The notes: generated by a model from the sequence alone, not told the origin. A stretch of 64,000 nucleotides of DNA from Conoideocrella luteorostrata (GCA_032433595.1 JASWJB010000108.1:57307-121306), one strand, 5' to 3'. Numbered from the stretch's first letter, positions 46,614-57,929 are shown. A program made the numbers and translations.

Positions 46614-49265
46614 ATGTCGAAGGTATTCGTCGGTAATGTCAAAAGTGTGTTGAGCGGCGACACGCTCATCTTGACGAGCCCCAACAATCCCACTGCCGAA
46701 CGAAGCTTCTCCCTTGCATACGTCACTGCTCCGCACTTGAAGCGAGAGGGGGACGAACCATTTGCTTTCCAGTCTCGTGAATATCTCCGAAACCTCGTCG
46801 TGGGCAAGCCAGTCCAATGCACCATTCAGTACACCATTCCTAATTCTGGTCGGGAATTTGGTACTGCCAAATTAAAAGATGGTAGTGAGTTGCCCGACGA
46901 ATTGGTGAAGGCTGGATGGCTGAAGGTCCGTGAGGATGCTGGCCGTAAAGAAGAGAACGAAGAGATTTTGGAGCGCCTTGAGAAGCTCCGTGAGCTCGAA
47001 TCACAAGCCAAAAGTGAAGGCAAGGGTTTGTGGGCCGGGACTGGCGGCGTCATAGAGGTTCAGAACGATCTTGGCGGCCCTGAGTTCATGAAGGAGTGGA
47101 AGGGCAAAACCGTTGACGGTGTTGTTGAGCGTGTTCTCAGCGGTGACAGACTCCTGGTCCGACTTCTGCTTTCAGAGAAGAAGCATGTGCAGCCCATGAC
47201 TCTAGTCGCCGGTATCCGTACCCCATCCACCGAGAGAACACTTCCGTCCAGTGGAACCACGCAACCAGCCGAGGAATACGGCAACGAAGCTCGCCAATTT
47301 GTGGAGAGTCGCCTGCTGCAAAGACAGGTCAAGATCGAGATTGTCGGTGCCAGCCCTCAGGGACAGTTAGTCGCCAACGTCATTCACCCTCGAGGAAATA
47401 TCGCCGAGTTCTTGCTCCAGGATGGCCTCGCACGCTGCAATGACTTCCACTCTACGATGTTGGGTGAGAAGATGGCCGCACTCCGGTCAGCCGAAAAGCA
47501 AGCCCAGTTGAAGAAGATTCGACTTCACAAGAATCACGTCGCAAAGGCGGACGGTGGCAACCAGGAGATGACCGTCAGCAAGATCCTTGGCGCCGATACT
47601 ATTCTGGTGAAGAACAAGGCGGGAGCGGAGAAGAGAATCAGCTTTAGCAGCATTCGCGCACCTCGCGCTGGTGAGCCCAGTGAAAGTCCTTTCAGGGATG
47701 AAGCCAAAGAATTCTTGCGCCAAAAGCTGATTGGTAAGCACATCAAGATTAGCATTGACGGGAAAAAGCCTGCCACCGAAGGGTTTGAAGCCAAGGAGGT
47801 GGCCACAGTCACTGAAAAGGGCAAGAATATTGGATTGTTGTTGGTCGAAGCTGGCTGGGCTTCAGTCATTCGACACAGAAAGGATGATACTGACAGAGCT
47901 CCCAACTACGATGAACTTCTGGCTGCTCAGGAGAAGGCTAAGGAAGAGTTGAAAGGGATGTGGTCTGGCAAGCCTGGGAAGGCTAAGCAGTACGTCGATC
48001 TGTCAGAAAATACGCAGAAGGCCAAAATTATGCTCGCCACGCTGCAGAGACAGAAGAAGGTGCCTGCAATTGTTGACTTTTGCAAGGCTGGCTCTCGGTT
48101 CACAGTCCTCGTTCCCCGAGAGAATGTCAAGCTCACCATGGTCCTTGGTGGTATTCGGGCGCCTCGAGCACCCCGAGCCGACGGCGAAGGTGGTGAGCCA
48201 TTTGGAAAAGAAGCTTTGGATCTGGCCAACCGACGATGCAATCAGAGAGACTGTGAAGTTGACATTCACGACATGGACAAGGTTGGCGGGTTCATCGGCG
48301 CCTTATACATCAATCGCGAAAACTTCGCCAAGGTGCTGGTAGAGGAGGGTCTGGCATCTGTGCACGCCTATTCCGCCGAGAAGTCCGGCAACTCGAGCGA
48401 GCTCTTTTCTGCCGAGAAGAAAGCTAAAGAGGCACGAAAGGGATTGTGGCACGACTATGACCCTTCCCAGGAAGAGGATGCTGAAGAGGAGGATCCCGAG
48501 CATGCTGTCCCAGAGACCGAGGTGTCTCTGGACAAGAAGCCCACCGACTACCGCGATGTCATCATTACAAACATTGACGGAAACGGCAAGATTAAGATCC
48601 AGGAGATCGGCAAGGGTACTGCTGCTCTGGAGACTATGATGACCGAGTTCAGAAAATTCCACCTGGATTCCAAAAACAACAAGCCTCTTGGTGATGCCCC
48701 CAAGACTGGCGACTTTGTCTCGGCCAAGTTTTCCTACGACTCACAATGGTACCGAGCCCGTGTTCGTGCCAACGACCGCACTGCTAAGGTGGCTGAGGTT
48801 CAATATGTCGACTACGGCAACAGCGAGAAGATCCCCTGGTCTAACCTGCGCCCTCTCGACCAAGGCCAGTTTGGTGTCCAGAAGCTGAAGGCGCAGGCTG
48901 TTGATGCCTCGTTGTCGTTTGTTCAGCTTCCTACTGGCGCTGACTATTTCCAAGAGGCTATCAGCGTCATTTCTGAGCTTACCGACAACAAGCGATTAGT
49001 TGGTAGCTTCGACTTTATCGACAGCAAGGAAGGCGTGAGCTACATTACACTCTACGACGCCAAGAACGGCGAACTCCCTGGACCGAACGACACCATCAAC
49101 AAGGAACTTGTTGCCAGCGGTTACGGCATGGTGCCCAAGAAACTCAAGGCTTGGGAGCGAAGCAAGGCCTTCGAGCCATACTTGAAGCATCTGCGAGAGG
49201 TAGAGACCCAGGCCAAGCAGGATCGTCTAGGCATGTGGGAGTACGGCGACATTACTGAGGACTAA
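46614..49265 (+). CDS. snd1: Tudor staphylococcal nuclease homologue (SND1/p100)
   Basis: A single exon of 883 residues starting MSKVFVGNVKSVLSGDTLIL. Four tandem staphylococcal-nuclease (OB) repeats cover about residues 1-650, each with the GD-I/L and EARxGLW-type endings (GKGLWAGTGG, AKEELKGMWSG, AKEARKGLWHDY). A Tudor domain lies at about 700-760 (SAKFSYDSQWYRARVRANDR, VQYVDYGNSEKIPWSNLRPL), and a partial fifth SN repeat closes the protein (QDRLGMWEYGDI). The family binds RNA, including in stress granules, and is linked to splicing and RNA decay. The frame is open 20 codons upstream, but the start before the first SN repeat fits the family. Absence of introns over 2.6 kb is notable beside its neighbours. 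Confidence 0.96.
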   Translation: MSKVFVGNVKSVLSGDTLILTSPNNPTAERSFSLAYVTAPHLKREGDEPFAFQSREYLRNLVVGKPVQCTIQYTIPNSGREFGTAKLKDGSELPDELVKAGWLKVREDAGRKEENEEILERLEKLRELESQAKSEGKGLWAGTGGVIEVQNDLGGPEFMKEWKGKTVDGVVERVLSGDRLLVRLLLSEKKHVQPMTLVAGIRTPSTERTLPSSGTTQPAEEYGNEARQFVESRLLQRQVKIEIVGASPQGQLVANVIHPRGNIAEFLLQDGLARCNDFHSTMLGEKMAALRSAEKQAQLKKIRLHKNHVAKADGGNQEMTVSKILGADTILVKNKAGAEKRISFSSIRAPRAGEPSESPFRDEAKEFLRQKLIGKHIKISIDGKKPATEGFEAKEVATVTEKGKNIGLLLVEAGWASVIRHRKDDTDRAPNYDELLAAQEKAKEELKGMWSGKPGKAKQYVDLSENTQKAKIMLATLQRQKKVPAIVDFCKAGSRFTVLVPRENVKLTMVLGGIRAPRAPRADGEGGEPFGKEALDLANRRCNQRDCEVDIHDMDKVGGFIGALYINRENFAKVLVEEGLASVHAYSAEKSGNSSELFSAEKKAKEARKGLWHDYDPSQEEDAEEEDPEHAVPETEVSLDKKPTDYRDVIITNIDGNGKIKIQEIGKGTAALETMMTEFRKFHLDSKNNKPLGDAPKTGDFVSAKFSYDSQWYRARVRANDRTAKVAEVQYVDYGNSEKIPWSNLRPLDQGQFGVQKLKAQAVDASLSFVQLPTGADYFQEAISVISELTDNKRLVGSFDFIDSKEGVSYITLYDAKNGELPGPNDTINKELVASGYGMVPKKLKAWERSKAFEPYLKHLREVETQAKQDRLGMWEYGDITED

Positions 49266-50947
49266 GCGAATGACGCTGAATAAGATCAAACAGATCGTCG
49301 AATAATTACAAAAAAAGCGGCAGGGTGGAAACTGGAGCAGCATAGCATAGGGGTTGGAAGTAAAAGTTATTTTACGACATATAGGCGCGGACATTCAAGG
49401 CGGTTATTTAGCGAGCTTTATATAGCAAAAAAGGAGCATAAAGCACATAAAAGTGTTGCTGTCAGTCAGACAAAAGGCTTATCATCTTTCCACTTCATCT
49501 TTCTCACGGTCACGGAGCGTACCCCTCTATCTGTTGAAGTATATCTTGTTATACGCAATAAACCTACGATTCCTAACGACGTCATTTGATAAGAGAATAT
49601 TTGAAGAGGCTCCAGCATGAGTACACGGTTTCCACCATACGCAGCGTCTGCGAACAAAAAAGTACACCTTCTGATGGTGGCCCAGTTTTTATGTTTGAGA
49701 TCCCCGCCGAAATCTGCAACGCCAGGAGCTATGACATAGTAGTGTTACAGGAGAGGTGAGGATCTGAGTCGTATGTTGCATGGAATAAATTTTACAAACA
49801 AATAGCGAGTTGCTATGTCGTGGGTATGGATGCCACAATGGTGGTTACCAGGTGATGATAAGAGGGCAGTTTTTGTTACTGTACTCCGTAGTGACTCCGT
49901 AGTGACGTTTGAAAGACGTGATTAGGCGTCAGGGGTTCTTTCGATTATCGTGCGTCGGCTGAGCTGTCCTCTGTACCCGGGCTCATGTTATTTCAATAAT
50001 TATGATTCATGATTCAAATATGAGCTTTCGTTCCTAAACACACAAAAGTCCAACGACGTTGTATCTGATTTCATCGCTCATCGAAATGACAATACGTATG
50101 CGCTCCGATTTTGTTGCCATGTTTGCCCATCCGTCTATGCCGCGACCAAGCTCCGTTGTCGGTGGATCCGAAAAGACGGGTCGGAGCACTGTCGTCCGAC
50201 CGGATGGCTTCTGGGTGGGTGATTCTGGCACTGGCGACAAGGCCTCATTTTCAAGTAGCGAACGCTGGCGGTAACAGCTCTAGGATACCTTGGGTTCTTC
50301 TTGTTGGGTCGTCGGCTACAAGTTGATGCTTTGTCAACATGCCTGGTCATCAATGACTTTTGATGTTCTCCGCATGGGAGTTCACCGTGCCATGCCGTGG
50401 ACAGGTAGGGCCTGAAGACCCCGCTACTGCCACATAGAGTGGCGGGCGCCGGACGAAGCTCAATGAAGGGGGCAAGACGAACGATAAACCGCAGAGGTGC
50501 AGAGTCCGCGTGTGGCCAGCACGCCACTTGACCGGCTATGAAAAGAATCTTTGGGCTCCGGATGGCAGGCTCCTGTCTGGTTGGTTTGAATGCCTCAACA
50601 TTTATGTACCTCAGTGGTTCGTTTCCTAGATAAACACCAATGACGGCAGTCGGCGGCGCACACGCCCCAAAGCACCCCTCCAAGGCGTTCATAAGTTTGC
50701 CCCTCCTTATCCTCGCTTTGCCCCTCCTGCCCAGTGACGCCCCGGCGACGGCGGCAGCGACGGATTCGACTATCCACCCATTATATCATCGTTTCAAAAC
50801 CTTCTCCCGTTTTCTATTCAACCCATATTTCCGCCGTCCCATTGCCGCCCGGTGCTACAAAAAGCCTCGAGTGCCCACTTTACTCTTCAGTTTTGCTCTC
50901 TCTGCTCTTCTTCCATACCAAACTTCATCACAACACCATAGTCCGCA
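49266..50947. other. Intergenic region between Tudor-SN and transaldolase genes
   Basis: About 1.7 kb. One TACTCCGTA copy at 49882-49890 followed by a one-base variant. A 185-residue minus-strand frame (50692-50135) has no recognisable features and I do not count it. The last 200 bases are a C/T-rich leader of the transaldolase gene. Confidence 0.5.
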
Positions 50948-52480
50948 ATGTCTAACTCACTCGACCAACTCAAGGCCAGCGGCACCGTAAGTGTTGCCCC
51001 CCCACCGTTCCATTCGCGGACCCCTCCTCACAAAAGCAGCGGCATTGGGAGACCTTCCAGCGACACCGCAGCAAGCGGTGAGCTGCGGGAAGCATTGTTC
51101 AATATTGAATATGCTTTGAATGTTCGAATGGAGCATTCTTGATGTCCGCTTGAGTGACGGTCATGTCGTTTGAAGAAGAAATTGCGAAGCTGACTGATCG
51201 ATTTGCTGTCCCCGGAATAGGTCGTCGTGTCTGACTCTGGTAAATTCCCGCACCGTTCAACATCAACTGTGTTGGCCTACCTTGCTAATTCATATCATAG
51301 GTGACTTTGCTTGTTAGTTTATTCCACCATCGGTCGATCGGATTGCTTGCCGTCTTGTCTTCCAGCCTTTAGTGCTAAGACTAAAGCGATAGCTGCATCC
51401 GGAAGCTCAATTGCCTTCTCCATGACTATCCAAGAAGCTAACATAATTTCCTAGCCATTGGCAAGTACAAGCCTCAGGATGCCACCACCAACCCTTCCCT
51501 CATCTTGGCCGCTTCCAAGAAGGAAGAGTACGCCAAGCTGATTGACGGCGCCATTCAGTATGGTAAGGCTCAGGGTGGAGATATCGATTCACAAGTAGAT
51601 CACGCCCTTGACCGTCTCTTGGTTGAATTCGGCAAGGAGATTCTCAAGATTATCCCTGGCAAGGTCTCTACCGAGGTTGACGCCCGCTTCTCTTTTGACA
51701 CCAAGGCGTCTGTCAACAAGGCTCTTCACATTATTGACGTAGGTTGTCCCTCGTTAGCCAGGAAAAAACCCTCGGGCCACTATACTGACTGACTTTCATG
51801 CAGCTGTACAAGGAGCAGGGCATCTCCAAGGACCGTGTCCTGATCAAGATTGCCTCTACCTGGGAAGGTATCAAGGCGGCTGAGATTCTTCAGCGCGATC
51901 ACGGCATCAACTGCAACCTGACCCTCATGTTCTCCCTGGTTCAGGCCATTGGCGCCGCTGAGGCCAACGCCTACCTCATTTCTCCATTCGTCGGCCGCAT
52001 CCTTGACTGGTTCAAGGCCGCAAACAAGAAGGAGTACTCCAAGGAGGAGGACCCTGGTGTCAGTTCTGTCAAGAGCATCTTCGACTACTACAAGAAGTTC
52101 GGCTACAAGACCATTGTCATGGGTGCCTCCTTCCGTAACACCGGCGAGATTACTGAACTCGCTGGCTGTGACTACCTGACCATTTCCGTAAGTAAAATCT
52201 TGGCGGGCTAACGAGGTTATACATAAGCTAACATTTTTGGCAGCCCAACCTGCTAGAGGAGCTCATGAACTCCTCCGAGGCTGTTCCCAAGAAGCTTGAC
52301 GCTTCTCAGTCCGCCTCTGCCAAGGTTGAGCGCAAGTCCTACATCAACGACGAGGCTCTCTTCCGATTCGACTTCAACGAGGACCAGATGGCTGTCGAGA
52401 AGCTTCGCGAGGGTATCAGCAAGTTTGCCGCTGACGCCGTCACTCTCAAGGACATTCTTAAGAAGAAGCTCTCTGCGTAA
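50948..52480 (+). CDS. tal1: Transaldolase
   Basis: Exons 50948-50986, 51221-51239, 51301-51312, 51455-51738, 51804-52187 and 52244-52480 give 324 residues, the family length. The second and third exons are only 19 and 12 nt; together they encode VVVSDSGDFA, which is required for the family sequence [20 protein letters not shown]. The catalytic lysine lies in [18 protein letters not shown], and the other active-site blocks ([40 protein letters not shown]) are intact. The enzyme shuttles C3 units in the non-oxidative pentose phosphate pathway. Introns are 234, 61, 142, 65 and 56 nt. Confidence 0.96.
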
Positions 52481-53037
52481 AGGCAGACAATAAGATGATG
52501 ATGATGAATATGGCAGGCGTTTGCGAAATGCGAACCGGAAAAACAAATGTTAAAAAAAGGCATAAAGAAATGACGTCATGGGGCTAAAGGCGCTTTTAAG
52601 GAACTGCTTTGTTTTCAAGATCGGGAATTGGTACTTCAGTCTTGAGAATGTTTAAAGAAGGCCACACCGACAGATATCTAATACATTAAGTACTATACCA
52701 TCTGTGTGCATTTGTGATGACCACGATTTCCGTTTCCAATGGCACTGTGTTACGCTAGTAGCCTCGTTTCGGGACGCATTTCTTGGACAATACAGTCCGT
52801 ACGATCAAAGGTTCCAAGACTCTATCGAATCCGCCGCATGTCATACACGAACAGATTCCGATCGACGCGAAAACTGAATGAAATTGGTATCGAAGAAAAA
52901 AATTAATGGTCTAGCTACAATTCAGGGGTATCAAAACTCGTCCGGTCCTCGCATGCTCATCAAAGTCATCATGATTTACGAAAAGGGTATAGAAAGTGAA
53001 TTTTTCCTCATCCCAGTCCTCCCGTTCCATCCGTCCA
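52481..53037. other. Convergent 3' intergenic region
   Basis: 3' regions of the transaldolase gene and of the phosphatase gene. No gene or repeat noted. Confidence 0.5.
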
Positions 53038-54138
53038 TCAATTAGGCTTGCAAGGGACCTGTATCTTGGTGTAGGCAAAGCCACGCTTGCCTTTCGCTCT
53101 CACAATCAATCCAGTCAATGAACCGCCTCTGACACAGCCCGAGTCCAATCCTACAGTGTATCTGCCCTCAATGAAGCCCCTCTTTGCGTCGTGGCCATAC
53201 ATGACTGTTCGGCGTTTCGACTTAGCAAGACGCCGTTGATGCCGATCCCATGCTTTCGTCCACTTTTCTCCAGAGTGATCCTCAATAGGAATGGCGATGA
53301 CTTTCCGGACGTCGATCTCAGTCTGTTGTTCTTTCTCCTCCTCTTCGTCCGTCTCATTATCATCCTGGCTGTGCTCCTCTGGTTTCATGTGAAGAGATGA
53401 ATTTGGGAATGTTTCAAGGTTTCGACGAAGCTCTTCGCGCGGATACACCAGTGTACGCATATTCATGACAGCCCATGGATCTTGTTTCTCGAGCTCAACG
53501 CCAGGCACTAAGCCCCCGTGAACAAAGTACAGCTGCAGCGGTTTTGCCTTGAGTATGACGGGCAGATTGGAAAGCCATTCGATTTGTCGGGGATGAAGAG
53601 TCTTGGCCACCTTGAGGATCTTCCTATTCCGGTGGCGCATTTCAAAGACGTTTGATCCGTCATCTATCGTTGTGCCGCGGCTCTGGTATTCTTCGAGCGC
53701 CAGGAGAAGATGGTCTTCGTGGTTTCCCCGAACGGCGCTCACGTTCATCGCCATGAGCCGAGAGAGGACGCCTCGGGAGTCGGGGCCTTTGTTTATCATG
53801 TCTCCCAGGGTGACGACATGATCATTTGAGGAGTTGTACCGGGCGAGATCTAAGAGGTGGCCCAGTTCGATGTTCATGCCGTGGATGTCGCCGATGATGA
53901 TGAGTCTGCGGTCATTATGGGCAGTGGGGAGATGGCGGCGAGGTATGTTGGCAGTGAGGGTGAGATGGTCCATCTTCGGCCGGTGGTTTTTGCCGTAGGA
54001 CATGGGTATGGCGTCAATGTCGGGCCTCTTGGAAGAACATGGCCATATGGAGGTGGTGCGCAGGCTGTACAAGATGATGATGAGGAGAGCAATAGCGAGG
54101 ACTAGCGTCGTGATGAAGATGTTTCGACGGGAAGACAT
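53038..54138 (-). CDS. ppn2: Ppn2-like vacuolar polyphosphatase / metallophosphoesterase
   Basis: A single exon of 366 residues. MSSRRNIFIT and a hydrophobic stretch at about 8-25 form a signal anchor. The metallophosphoesterase (PPP-like) motifs are in order: GDIHG (83-87), GDMINKGPDS (112-121), GNHED (138-142), FVHGGLVPG and YGHDAKRGF. The acidic insert (NETDEEEEKEQQTE) near residue 250 is likely a flexible loop. The layout matches yeast Ppn2, a Zn-dependent endopolyphosphatase of the vacuole, better than a general protein phosphatase. The substrate is inferred from family membership. Confidence 0.87.
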   Translation of the reverse strand: MSSRRNIFITTLVLAIALLIIILYSLRTTSIWPCSSKRPDIDAIPMSYGKNHRPKMDHLTLTANIPRRHLPTAHNDRRLIIIGDIHGMNIELGHLLDLARYNSSNDHVVTLGDMINKGPDSRGVLSRLMAMNVSAVRGNHEDHLLLALEEYQSRGTTIDDGSNVFEMRHRNRKILKVAKTLHPRQIEWLSNLPVILKAKPLQLYFVHGGLVPGVELEKQDPWAVMNMRTLVYPREELRRNLETFPNSSLHMKPEEHSQDDNETDEEEEKEQQTEIDVRKVIAIPIEDHSGEKWTKAWDRHQRRLAKSKRRTVMYGHDAKRGFIEGRYTVGLDSGCVRGGSLTGLIVRAKGKRGFAYTKIQVPCKPN

Positions 54139-55125
54139 GATGTCTGGTCTCCCAGAGATGTAGATACCGAGTGTAGCTATACAACGAAAAAGCTTGGTCG
54201 AAGAGCGAGAGCGTAATGAAATGTAGGGCCCCGAAGAAAAAATTATAACAGAATAAAAAAAAAAAAAAGGATGCGTCGTAGCTGCCTAACTACCGCTTTG
54301 GAACACGCGACTCAGACTGTGCAAAACCTTGGGTGGAGGGTGAAGCTGGGTCGGGTTGTGATGGGGTCGTTAAAATTAGATGTACAGAGTACCCAGCACA
54401 AACACGTGTGTGATAAGGTAACGGAACCTAAGTACCAAAAAGGTCGATGAACGCGTTCTTGAAGTTGGCACGGCTGTGCAACGACACCCCGACAAGACAT
54501 ATTCATGTAAATAAATAATGGGGTTTGTTGTCGACTCGGTACTCGTGCCGCGCCCCATTTTTCCACTTTCTAAACAAATTGACCTCGTTGCTTCTCCAAG
54601 AAGTCCAAGAGTGCTCAAGGCATGTCTCCGACGTTTGGATCGTTGACTTCTGGTACCCGTCCTGCCCGCCAAAAACCTAGCAAGTGCGCTATAGTAGTTC
54701 GTAAACGGCAGGGTTATGAGGACTTCTACTCCGTAATACCGCAGAAATAGGTGGTATATAGATACCCTCTATCAATTCGATTGCATTGGTCAGTTACCCA
54801 GCTCCAAAAGCACATTCCATGAGCCTCTTGGAATTTAGGGGATGCAATATACCCGACTTGTTCTAAATTTCCACCAAAATCTACTCCGTGTCAGAGAACT
54901 AATTACTATTTTTAGATCTCTTGTATAACTACTCCGTAGCTTGAAAACAGATTCAACCTTCCATCCCCCACATGCCAACACAACACCCTCAGGTACTACG
55001 ATGAAGACGAAGTAGGAGACGGGGAGAATATAAATTGCCTTTTAGGTCCAGAAACAATGATGGATTTCTATAACGTGAAATGATGGCATCGTCAGAATGG
55101 TACCCGCGCTACCGGAGTAGTTTCA
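54139..55125. other. Intergenic region between ppn2 and the hydrolase gene
   Basis: About 1 kb. Contains a run of 14 A at 54255-54268 and TACTCCGTA copies at 54727-54735 and 54930-54938. No protein-like frame seen. Confidence 0.5.
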
Positions 55126-56395
55126 CTAATGCCTCTTCAGCCACTGGTACACCCGGTCTGCGATCTCGAGGTTATTCTTCTCCATGAAAAACATGTGTCC
55201 GTTGCCATGAATGCCCTCCTTGCCTAGATCCGCATACTCTACGTCGACGCCAACTTGCTTCAGGTACTTGACGGTGCAGTAATCGTATGGTTGGTGGAAT
55301 GATGCTTCGCCGGTAACGACAAGTTCCGGTATTCCGGCCAGGTTCGTTAGCTGCTTCGCCGGGGACTTCTGCATGATGCACTCGTCGTGATCGGCGTCGA
55401 TTGCTGGCTCGATGGTCGTCTCAATTTTTTCTGCATTCTTGCCTGCGGAGGGCTTGTATCCGATTGCCAAGTCGGTGAGGCCGAAAGCGAAAGCCGGGTC
55501 ATTTCCAAATGGCGGGCGGAGCGTAAACGGTGGACCAGACGGCTCGAGCTGGACAAGACCCTTGACAAGGTCTGGGCGCATGTCTCCGACCCGCCAGCCT
55601 ACTTAATTGTTAACCACTTCGGCGAGTTATAATAGTTAGTTAGTGTTTGGCTGAGTGAAAGATACCGTAAGCTCCCGCCTGCGAGTGGCTGATGATGTAA
55701 CAATCGCCTACAAGGTCTACCAGAGCTGAATATGCCTGCGCGTTTTGCTCTTCGCTTATGAAGCGGTCATTTTGTAACTGTACCTGGCTTCTGTAGAAAG
55801 CGTCGAAAGTTGAGTCGCCAATGCGGCCCGAGCCGGGCCATTGCGTGTGAAGCTTCGCCTGCGGCCATTGGTTGCCGTTGTTTGCTGCGTCGGTGAACAT
55901 ATCAGAGACTACACGAGGAGAGCCAATGTACCCCATTGTTCCTTGTCCGGGGAACCAGAAGGAGCGGCCGCGCGCAGGCTGGTCTGAGAGGTAGACCGTA
56001 TGACCTTTGGAAATGAAATAGGATGCCCATCCTGGCCGTCCGTCTGGAGTATCAAGGAAATTGGTGCCGGTTTGAGCCGCGCCAGCGATGAAGATGATGG
56101 GAAGCGGCGGTTTCGCCGGGGCTGGGTTGGGGGAAAGCTTCTCGACGTAAATTTGCCCTATCATAGCCGTTGATGTAGATTTGGTTGCATTGTTCTGCTT
56201 TCCGGCCTTAGAGGGTTATGCATAAAATTAGTGTGGATCGAGACTTGCCGTGATGTTCATGTACCCTCCGCCAACGTAGAGAACCTGGCGCTTTGGAACA
56301 ATGTCCATCAGCTGGGAACTGTTGGTTTGCGCATTGCCTAGAAAAGCAACTTGCGCCAAGTATGCGAGAGAAGGAAAGGCACGATAGTTGACCAT
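55126..56395 (-). CDS. Secreted alpha/beta hydrolase (esterase-like)
   Basis: Minus-strand exons 56395-56249, 56206-55666 and 55598-55126 give 386 residues. The N-terminus MVNYRAFPSLAYLAQVAFLG looks like a signal peptide. The hydrolase core follows: LPIIFIAGAAQTGTNFLDTP, DGRPGWASYFISKGHTVYLS, then the nucleophile elbow ISHSQAG (serine near residue 223), VQLEPSGPPF, and a C-terminal IHGNGHMFFMEKNN that supplies the catalytic histidine. The first intron is 42 nt with a GC donor (GCAAGT..TAAG); without it the two halves do not join. The family is common in fungi, but substrates are mostly unknown. A run of 20 A lies just upstream of the start. Confidence 0.88.
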
Positions 56396-56635
56396 GTTAA
56401 CTCAATTCCGTAAGTACTGCAAAAAAAAAAAAAAAAAAAATCACCCCTAAGGAGATGCTTGTCGAGGACGAAGAGTGATCCCAAGCTCGAATTTGAAGAC
56501 GAGGAACAACGCGTGGGGCCGGTAAGAAAATAGCGCCTTTGGTTAGTGGCTCGGTAGCGGATGGGGAGCAATTGCGTGGATGCATCGCCGTACCGCCCGG
56601 ACTTTCCGGTGCCAATTCATATACTCTACACGGAG

Positions 56636-56662
56636 TACGGAGTACGGAATACGTACTCCGTA
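56636..56662. repeat. TACGGAGTA / TACTCCGTA cluster
   Basis: Exact copies at 56636-56644 (TACGGAGTA) and 56654-56662 (TACTCCGTA), with a one-base variant, TACGGAATA, between them, making an imperfect inverted repeat. Confidence 0.9.
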
Positions 56663-57583
56663 GTATTGTTGCTTTATTTGCCGTAAATAGGTGAAACAAT
56701 CAAGTCCATACCGGATTTCGGCGCATTTCGCCGGAATGTTCTTTCGGGTATGAGGTCAAGGAAGCAGTAGCTCTACAAGTGCCGATCAAATGCAAATCAG
56801 TATTGTTCCCCATTTTGGCAAGTTGTTTGAGATATTGGCGAATTTTGGAAGGCTATGACGACACTAGGATACAGAGTCGCAACAGTGAGGGATAACAGAG
56901 GGGCGAATCTGTACGCCTGTCATACGGAATTTACGTCAAGAGTGCGACTGCTGTGATCCGCATGAGGTTCTGATGCAGAGCGCGCCAGGTAATGCATTTT
57001 GGAGGCTCAAACACTCGCTTGAGCACGATTCCCGAAAATCACAGGAGCTACTGGTAAAAGAGATTTAGCCCGCCAGCCTTGATAGGTTTGTAAGATAGCT
57101 CCTGTAAATGAACAGTTGCCGCTTGGTTTTGGAAAACTTCCCGACTGTAGAGGATGGAGAGCAGCAAAAGGAACTGCTGTCTGTACTCTCTAACGCGTCC
57201 GCTTCTCTTGGCGCGTACAGCTGAGCTGAGCAGCACGTTTGGAAAAGAAGATTCGGTTCTGACTTCCGATCCTGATTTCAATGCAATTTCAACCTATCAA
57301 CTCACTGCAATTTCAGTCATCATTTCACTGCAATTTCAACCTCTCGAGAGCTGCTTGCGGCCATAATAGCAACACAGCACTTCTGCACTCCGTTGCATTA
57401 TTCTCCTTCTGTCCGCCTCATCTCTCTTGCGACATCTTTCCATGTCCGCACAACCTAACACCAGCACCACAGTAGAAGCGCCACTATATAATATCTAATA
57501 CAGGGACATTCTCAACACCTCGTTAAGATCCACTTGCGTTATTTAGCCAGGGTCTGCAGAGCAACGGGGTATTAAGGGTTTTC

Positions 57584-57612
57584 TTTTTTTTTTTTTAAAA
57601 AAAAAAAAAAAA
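57584..57612. repeat. Poly(T)-poly(A) inverted tract
   Basis: Thirteen T followed directly by sixteen A, matching the arrangement at 20640-20667. It lies about 235 bases from the tRNA gene. Confidence 0.85.
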
Positions 57613-57846
57613 GAGGCCATCTCGTTATGCAAATAGAGTTATGAATGGTGTGAGCAAGCCTTTGAGTATGGCCTACGGTGTACGGAGTAATCATCCGTTA
57701 TATTAGCAGTGGGATGTCAAAAAGGGAAAGCCGGTGCTATACATCTGTTAAGGTTTAACCTCAGAACTGAATTGTGCAACTGTGAAAAATGTGCGTCAAA
57801 GCATTCAAAAATAAAGACAAGTTTGGAAAGCCGCTTGAAGCGATTT

Positions 57847-57929
57847 GCTCCCGGCAGGGCTTGAACCTGCGGCCTCCGCATCACTAACGTTTATTAGTAC
57901 GAAGCTCTAACCAACTGAGCTACGGAAGC
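57847..57929 (-). tRNA. tRNA-Ile (AAT) with a 10-nt intron
   Basis: The minus strand folds into a full cloverleaf. The acceptor stem pairs GCTTCCG with CGGGAGC (one G-T pair). The D arm is GCTC/GAGC with loop AGTTGGTTA. The anticodon stem is TCGTA/TGCGG, the variable loop AGGCC, and the T arm GCAGG-TTCAAGC-CCTGC. The anticodon loop reads CTAATAA once a 10-nt intron at about 57882-57891 is removed after position 37, giving anticodon AAT for isoleucine. The loop and stem agree with fungal tRNA-Ile(AAT). The intron is unusually short but is at the canonical site. Confidence 0.92.

Larger units (their letters stand above)
56396..57846. other. Intergenic region with homopolymer tracts and 9-mer elements
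   Basis: Holds a run of 20 A (56421-56440), a TACGGAGTA cluster (56636-56662), a single TACGGAGTA (57681-57689) and a T13-A16 tract (57584-57612). No gene on either strand is supported. Confidence 0.55.

Noticed and set aside
50135..50692. 185-residue minus-strand open frame upstream of transaldolase
   Set aside because: Basic, Pro/Arg/Cys-rich composition typical of random GC-rich antisense; no motif and no splice support.
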